Below are positions 39,407 through 44,677 of a stretch of 44,677 nucleotides of DNA, piece by piece. The DNA lies in NCBI GenBank assembly GCA_021774915.1, contig JAJFIO010000114.1, positions 1-44,677 of the forward strand, read 5' to 3'. The notes beneath the pieces are model-generated. The model was not told the origin of the DNA. It saw only the letters and a program-made list of their open reading frames with translations, and searched no databases. Positions within the stretch are counted from its first letter, which is position 1, and every line of letters begins with the position of its first letter. Both the position numbers and the translations under genes were made by a program. Origin of the DNA: Alphaproteobacteria bacterium (lineage in GTDB: Bacteria; Pseudomonadota; Alphaproteobacteria; SMXP01).

Positions 39407-41100
39407 ATGGGTACTGACGGGAACGCCATCACCTGGGCGCTGACATTCATCAAAGCGCATGCGCGGCGCTTGTGGCTAGTGCTCTTCTTGTCTTTCCCGA
39501 CCGTCGGTCTCGGGCTCGCACAACCTTACCTGACAAAAATCCTGATTGACGACGGCATCCTGGCAGGAAGGATCAACGTGGTGTTCTGGACGTGCGCGCT
39601 TTTCCTGGCCGCTTCCGCATCTCTGTTCGCTTTGAGTGCTCTTCATCGGTGGTTCTATATTGATGTTTCCAGCCGCATCCTGTTCGACATGCGCGAAGAC
39701 GTGTTCCGCCATCTTCTTAAACTCTCCCCGCGCTTTTACACGCACCACAAAAAAGGGGACATCCTCTCACGCATTGACGGAGACATTGCACAAGTCCAGA
39801 GATTTTGCACTGACACCCTGCTAATGATGATCAACAACACACTTCTTCTTTTCGGATCACTCATCATTATGCTGGGTTTAAGCTGGAAGCTTTCGCTCCT
39901 GGCTTTCGCTCTTCTGCCCGCGCAGGTTTTTTTTTACGCGCCATGCGCACGCGCCTCGAACGGATTGCCTTAAAGGTTAGGCAAAACGTTGCCCGCATCA
40001 CCGACTTTCTGGTCACCTCTCTTTCTGCAGTGAAATATATTCAAGCGGTGGCTACCGAACGCCATGAGAATGAGCGCTTGGAAGACCTCAATCAAGGCTA
40101 TAGAAAAGACCTCCTCCGCCAGCAAATGACCGGCTATGTCGCCACCGGCGTACCCGGACTGATGCTCTCCATCGCCACCACCGGCGTGTTCCTGGCGGGC
40201 AGCCAGATGGTCATCTCCGGGTCCCTGTCTCTGGGCGCCCTGGTGGCGTTCACCACCTATCTGGCGCGCGCCACGGGGCCGGTGCAGTCTTTTCTGGGGC
40301 TCTATCCGGCGTATCAGAGGACCAAAGTCTCTCTCGCCCGCGTGATGGAGATCGCCGCAGAGCCTGTTGGCGTGCCGCGCGGGGGACCCGGCTTGGCTCT
40401 TCCTCCCGGCGGCACAGGGGAGATCAAACTAGACGGCGTTTTTTTTCGGTATGAGGAGGACGCGGACTGGATCCTTCGTGACGCCACACTCACCCTCCCC
40501 GGCGGACAAAAAACCGGCGTGCTTGGCCTTTCGGGCGTGGGCAAAAGCACGCTGATTGATCTTCTCCACCGCCATTATGACCCGCACAAAGGCACAATCC
40601 GGTTGGACGGCATTGATCTCAAAGACCTCAATTTAGCTGACATGCGCCGGAAGATCGCCGTGGTTTCTCAAGATCCGGTTCTATTCAGGGGCAGCTTTCG
40701 CGACAATATCCGCTATGGCACAGATCACGCCACCGACGTGCAGGTGAAAGACGCGGCCAAGGCGGCGCAACTCCATGATCATATCAACGCATTACCGCAA
40801 GGGTATGACAGCGATGTCGGCGTCGATGGCCGCACTCTGTCCGCCGGGCAAAAGCAGCGCCTCTCAATCGCCCGGGCGGTGCTCGCCGATCCGCTGATCC
40901 TGATCCTTGATGAAGCCACCGCCGCACTAGATATCGAAACGGAAGAAAAACTGATGGCCCGGATCGATGCTCTGTTCTCAGAGCGCACACGGATTATCAT
41001 CTCCCACCGGGCTTCGGCTTTCCGTGACGCGGATCTCATTTTGAAGATGTCAAATGGCGCTCTCCTCCCTCAGTATAAAGCGCCTGACCAGAAAACATGA
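39407..41100 (+). CDS. qhpF: ABC transporter (permease-ATPase fusion) of qhp locus; split into 39407-39973 and 39943-41100 by a -1 frame change at the T9 run
   Basis: 5' ORF has TM helices of an ABC exporter; 3' ORF has Walker A 'GLSGVGKST', signature 'LSAGQKQRLSIARA', Walker B 'LILILDEATAALD'. One extra T at 39927-39935 would give continuous '...LPAQVFFLRAMRTRLERIALK...'. Confidence 0.85.
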
Positions 41101-41780
41101 CCACACGGTGTAAAATCGGACTTCTGGATTCAGGCGTTGGGGCGAGCATTGCCTGCTCTGCCGCCATTCGCATTGAACTGAGTACAGAGGGAGAGTGCGT
41201 GCACAGCCCTGCCGTGGCCGATCAGCTTGGCCATGGCGATGCGATAGCCCAGATTATCTTAGCGGGGGCGCCGCAGGCTGATTTGGTCAGCGCACAGATT
41301 TTCCATGACACGCTCACCACCAGCCCCGCACTCATCGCAGAAGGGATAGACTGGGCGCTTGGCCAAGGCGCGCGCCTGATCACTATGTCTCTGGGCGTGC
41401 GGGCGGACCGGGCGGTGCTGCGCCACGCCTGCCAAGTGGCACTGGGGGCGGGCTGCATTCTGGTTGCCGCGACGCCGGCGCGGGGACCTGATGTTTTCCC
41501 GGCGCATTATGACGGCGTGATCCGCGCCATGGGCGATGCGCGGTGCGGCCCACATGACATCTCGGCGCTCATGACACAGCGTGCGCATTTTGGCGCGCCG
41601 CCGCAAGCAAGTGATATTCTGGGGTCGGATCATCCCTTACGCGGCGCGAGCTGCGCCACGGCGCGGGTTACCGGACGCTTGGCCGCCCTGATGGAGGTTG
41701 AGCCCCACATCTCCAGCCAAGAACTCATCGACAAGCTGGCCCAAACGGCGCGTTTCCATGGCCCCGAGCGGCGTGTTTAG
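41097..41780 (+). CDS. qhpE: Subtilisin-like serine protease, QHNDH maturation
   Basis: Asp box 'IGLLDSGVG', His box 'DQLGHGDAIAQII', Ser box 'RGASCATARVTGRLAALM'. Confidence 0.88.
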   Translation: MTTRCKIGLLDSGVGASIACSAAIRIELSTEGECVHSPAVADQLGHGDAIAQIILAGAPQADLVSAQIFHDTLTTSPALIAEGIDWALGQGARLITMSLGVRADRAVLRHACQVALGAGCILVAATPARGPDVFPAHYDGVIRAMGDARCGPHDISALMTQRAHFGAPPQASDILGSDHPLRGASCATARVTGRLAALMEVEPHISSQELIDKLAQTARFHGPERRV

Positions 41781-43135
41781 AGCGGCGTTACCGACTGCTC
41801 GCGCAGCCAACGCAACGCCACCTCGATTTGGCGGGGAGCGACGTCAAATTTTCGGGCCAATTGGTCCTCCGACAGGCTAGTGCCGGGAGCTTTGACCTCC
41901 CGCCACAAATCCGCCATGGGGACACCGTCCAACATCAACACCCCATCGGGATTTGCGGGGGTGACAAGCACGTCCCTTTCCACCACGAACCCCTCCTCGA
42001 CCACCCCGCGCCGGTCAAGAGTTATTGGCGCATTACCTTCGTCCACAGTGTGGTCGATCTCCTCCCGGTGCAGCCAATCCCGTCTCTCCTGCCAAAAGGG
42101 ACGGCCGCTCCATTGCTTTTCTTCAGCATAGAATTCCTGTCCCGCCTTGACCTGATGAATGAAGCGGCGTTTCACACGGGATCCATAAAACGCCATGGCA
42201 AGGTCTGCCTGCGCGGGTCGATTGAGGATCGTGTTCAGGGTGGGGGCAGCCGTCAGGCCCGATGAGATCGCCTGAAAAATGCCATGCCCTGACAAGGGGT
42301 CAACACTCGCGGCGGCATCTCCAACCCGGATCATAGCCTGCGTGATAGGCTCGTTCGATAAAGCAACGCTCGCATCGCGCACAAAAAATTCATCCAAAGG
42401 CGTGAGATGTTCTCCCAAGTCATCGCGATACTGATTCAAAATATCGCCCACGATAGCCCCATGTTGGTCCATAAGGTGTTTGCGGGAACCGGAGGGTGTG
42501 TTGTCAAATCCCGTGAGCGCCTGAACTGAGACCCGTCCGTCTCCTAAATTAGCCAACCAGGACCACCCATCACAGTGGGAGGCAATCGCGGTAAAACTTT
42601 TCCCAAGCTCAGCGCCCTCATACCAACGGGCGAGAGAAAAAGTGACCGGCCCGCATATTTGAGCTTGTCCACGAGACAAAGCCCGCCGCCCGCGCGCCTC
42701 CACGATCATCCGTGCACGGCAAATATGTGTTTTACCTTGCGTCTCACGCGTATGAATGCGCCATCCGGCTTCGTCATGCTTCATGCGCACTGCGGACCCG
42801 TTGACGACCGTCACGCCCGCCTCAGCTACGCAATCCAGCAGCGCCCTGTCAAAACCCGTGCGCTCGACAAGGACTTCGCTGTTGGCGGCAGACTCTTGCC
42901 CATTCCAGTGCACCCGGCGTATTGCGGGCGCGGTGCTGAGCGCAGCGGCGCGCGCAAAGCCCAGATTTTTAAGCGCTTCCACCGTGCGCGGCGCCAGCCC
43001 TTCCAGCGCGCCTCTCGGGCGGGGGCGCGCCATAAGGATGACGGCCATCCCAAGCTCCGCTGCCCGTGTCGCGGCGATGCCCCCCGCCGGGCCGCCGCCA
43101 ATCACCGCCACATCAAATTCAGGCTGTACTGTCAT
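41777..43135 (-). CDS. qhpG: FAD-dependent monooxygenase (QhpG-like, CTQ biogenesis)
   Basis: 'FDVAVIGGGPAGGIAATRAAELGMAVILMARPRPRG', 'MIRVGDAAASVDPLSGHGIFQAISSG'; convergent with qhpE, 4-bp 3' overlap. ATG 43135 preferred over ORF start 43234. Confidence 0.87.
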   Translation of the reverse strand: MTVQPEFDVAVIGGGPAGGIAATRAAELGMAVILMARPRPRGALEGLAPRTVEALKNLGFARAAALSTAPAIRRVHWNGQESAANSEVLVERTGFDRALLDCVAEAGVTVVNGSAVRMKHDEAGWRIHTRETQGKTHICRARMIVEARGRRALSRGQAQICGPVTFSLARWYEGAELGKSFTAIASHCDGWSWLANLGDGRVSVQALTGFDNTPSGSRKHLMDQHGAIVGDILNQYRDDLGEHLTPLDEFFVRDASVALSNEPITQAMIRVGDAAASVDPLSGHGIFQAISSGLTAAPTLNTILNRPAQADLAMAFYGSRVKRRFIHQVKAGQEFYAEEKQWSGRPFWQERRDWLHREEIDHTVDEGNAPITLDRRGVVEEGFVVERDVLVTPANPDGVLMLDGVPMADLWREVKAPGTSLSEDQLARKFDVAPRQIEVALRWLREQSVTPL

Positions 43136-43198
43136 TGCGCCCCGGCCCAGAGTCTTCATTGCGGGGCACACTCTAACAGGCATTGCCTGGATAAAGAA

Positions 43199-43230
43199 AA
43201 AGTGCGCCCCCTTTTCAAGGGACGCACTTT
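43199..43230 (-). terminator. Intrinsic terminator for the TonB-dependent receptor gene
   Basis: Hairpin AAAGTGCG-CC-CCCTT-ttc-AAGGG-A-CGCACTTT; on the minus strand followed by TTTTTCTTT. Confidence 0.8.
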
Positions 43231-43273
43231 CCAAAGTCTGCCTTTTTTCAGGCTATTGCCTGGAACCCGCTCC

Positions 43274-44677
43274 TTAAAGATGAGCGGCGGCTCTGATGCC
43301 CCACCAGCGCGGCCGGCCAAAGGCCTGCTGGTTGAAGCCAAAAAATCCGGTGAAGTCGAATGTATAAACTTTGTATTCTTCTTCAAAGGCGTTTTGCACG
43401 AAACCACCCAGCTCCCACCTTCTGTCGGGGCTGTAATAGGTTGCGCGGAAATTCCAGATATCATAGCCATCTTCGCTCGACACGGGATGGTTTTGAATAT
43501 CAAAGAACGTCTTGGTCTGATAGGACGCATCGACTTGAAAAGCGATAGAGCCCATATCAGCCATATCATGCTCATAACGCACCAGACCATTCAACTGCAC
43601 TTTGGGTGCCAGCACCATGCGACGATCATGTGGCACGCCCAGAGAATCGGCGACGTTCTTAGCCTTGGCTTCAGGCAGATAGGAAATTCCGAACAGCGCG
43701 TCCAGTCCCTCAACAGGAGTGAGGGTAATTTCCGCCTCAGCGCCCGCCACTTTAGCGTCTGCATTGACGATGACCTGGCTTAAGCCCTCGAAAGTAAAGG
43801 CCTGGAAGTCTTCGTAATCATAATAGAAGCCAGCGGCATTGATACGGGCCTTACCGTCCAGAAGAGTGAGCTTGACCCCGGCCTCATAAGAGGTAAGCGT
43901 CTCTTCCTTGTAAGGAATTTCCCCCGGCACATTCGATCCAAAAACACCGCTTCCATCCAGGATACCCGTATTAAAGCCGGCCGATTTGGTGCCGCGCGAC
44001 ACGGTGGCGTAAAGCAGCGTGTCTTCATTGGGCCGGAAATCAATCCCGATTCGCCCGGTGACATTATCCGTCTTCTGCTCCGCCAGTCCGCCATTAACGG
44101 CTTTATTAAAGACAAAACCAACCGGTCCGCAGCAACCCGAAATGTCGGTGCTCAGATAATTGAGCTCTTTATCCTCGTCGGTAAAGCGCAAGCCGCCGAT
44201 CAGGGTCAATTGCTCGGTCACATCAAACTCCGCCTGACCGAAGAGCGACCAGGACGTGGTTTCCTGTTTATATTCCACATCTATGTTCACGAATCCGAGT
44301 CCCGATGTATCCAGATCCGGGGATCCGTCCACTTCCTGATCGAAGAAATAGAAACCACCGGTCCAACGCAGACGCTCGCCTTCACCGGCAATCCGCAATT
44401 CCTGCGTAAACTGATCAATCTCCGCCGAAAAGGTTGGGTTGATGAGCGGGAACGGGCTCATTTCCGTATCTTCTTCAAAGAAGCGTTCGAACTTCTCATA
44501 GGCTGTAACGGATGTCAGGGTTACTGTATCGTTCAGATCCCAATTGATGGTCGCGGAAGCGCCGCGATTCTCAATCTTCAAGCCGCCGTCGCGGTCATAA
44601 GACCCTTTCCAGGGCGAACCGTCGGTGTCTTTAAATCCGAACGCATCACACCCCGGGCAGGTTGCATAAAAATCAAC
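43274..44677 (-). CDS. TonB-dependent receptor, C-terminal part (5' end beyond window)
   Basis: 'FRPNEDTLLYATVSRGTKSAGFNTG', 'YKEETLTSYEAGVKLTLLDGKARINAAGFYYDYEDFQAF', terminal 'RWWGIRAAAHL'; frame stays open to the window edge (VDFYATCPGCDAFGFKDTDG...). Confidence 0.92.
   Translation of the reverse strand, partial: VDFYATCPGCDAFGFKDTDGSPWKGSYDRDGGLKIENRGASATINWDLNDTVTLTSVTAYEKFERFFEEDTEMSPFPLINPTFSAEIDQFTQELRIAGEGERLRWTGGFYFFDQEVDGSPDLDTSGLGFVNIDVEYKQETTSWSLFGQAEFDVTEQLTLIGGLRFTDEDKELNYLSTDISGCCGPVGFVFNKAVNGGLAEQKTDNVTGRIGIDFRPNEDTLLYATVSRGTKSAGFNTGILDGSGVFGSNVPGEIPYKEETLTSYEAGVKLTLLDGKARINAAGFYYDYEDFQAFTFEGLSQVIVNADAKVAGAEAEITLTPVEGLDALFGISYLPEAKAKNVADSLGVPHDRRMVLAPKVQLNGLVRYEHDMADMGSIAFQVDASYQTKTFFDIQNHPVSSEDGYDIWNFRATYYSPDRRWELGGFVQNAFEEEYKVYTFDFTGFFGFNQQAFGRPRWWGIRAAAHL

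Noticed and set aside
42575-43783. 402-aa plus-strand ORF spanning qhpG and the TonB receptor region
   Set aside because: Antisense to two well-supported genes and crosses their intergenic terminator; composition is basic and low in recognizable motifs.
1-44677. CRISPR arrays, tRNA/rRNA genes, transposases, prophage or defense genes
   Set aside because: Read through for regularly spaced repeats, tRNA-like cloverleafs and transposase/integrase motifs in the ORFs; none could be supported.
41777-44677. qhpR (AraC-type regulator) expected in a qhp locus
   Set aside because: No AraC-type ORF found in the window; the 3' side is occupied by a TonB-dependent receptor, so the regulator is elsewhere or absent.

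Overview
This window looks like an alphaproteobacterial aromatic-compound and amine catabolism island. Gene calls come from reading the supplied ORF translations for family motifs; no database search was run. From left to right: (1) the tail of an acetoin-dehydrogenase-type operon (E1-beta end, then a lipoyl/alpha-beta-hydrolase E2). (2) A phenylacetate (paa) cluster with paaZ, enoyl-CoA hydratase, a fused hydratase/3-hydroxyacyl-CoA dehydrogenase, paaX, a TetR regulator, paaK, thiolase and paaG. No paaABC(D)E epoxidase genes are present; a single-subunit ferritin-like diiron protein plus a ferredoxin-FNR reductase occupy that place. Two TGATAC-N26-GTATCA operator-like sites flank these transcription units. 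(3) A CoA ligase / Cys-less thiolase-like protein / DUF35 / SDR operon, MarR, Rieske oxygenase alpha and beta, a cyclase-family (isatin-hydrolase-like) hydrolase, and a two-gene indolepyruvate-oxidoreductase-like 2-oxoacid oxidoreductase. Facing it is an ATGA-coupled operon with a 2-aminobenzoyl-CoA monooxygenase/reductase-like fusion, SDR, MarR, hydratase, acyl-CoA dehydrogenase, thioesterase and RidA. Together these can be read as an indole-3-acetate to isatin to isatinate to 2-aminobenzoyl-CoA route. (4) A Gfo/Idh/MocA oxidoreductase and an OYE-type flavoenzyme with an apparent C-terminal fibronectin-III-like domain. (5) A quinohemoprotein amine dehydrogenase (qhp) locus A-D-C-B-F-E with convergent G. 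The gamma-subunit crosslink residues are all present, qhpA has a lipobox, and qhpF is split by a -1 frame change at a 9-T run. (6) A partial TonB-dependent receptor. The strongest leads are the possible alternative phenylacetyl-CoA oxygenase, the ligase-free isatinate to anthraniloyl-CoA route, and the qhpF slippage site.
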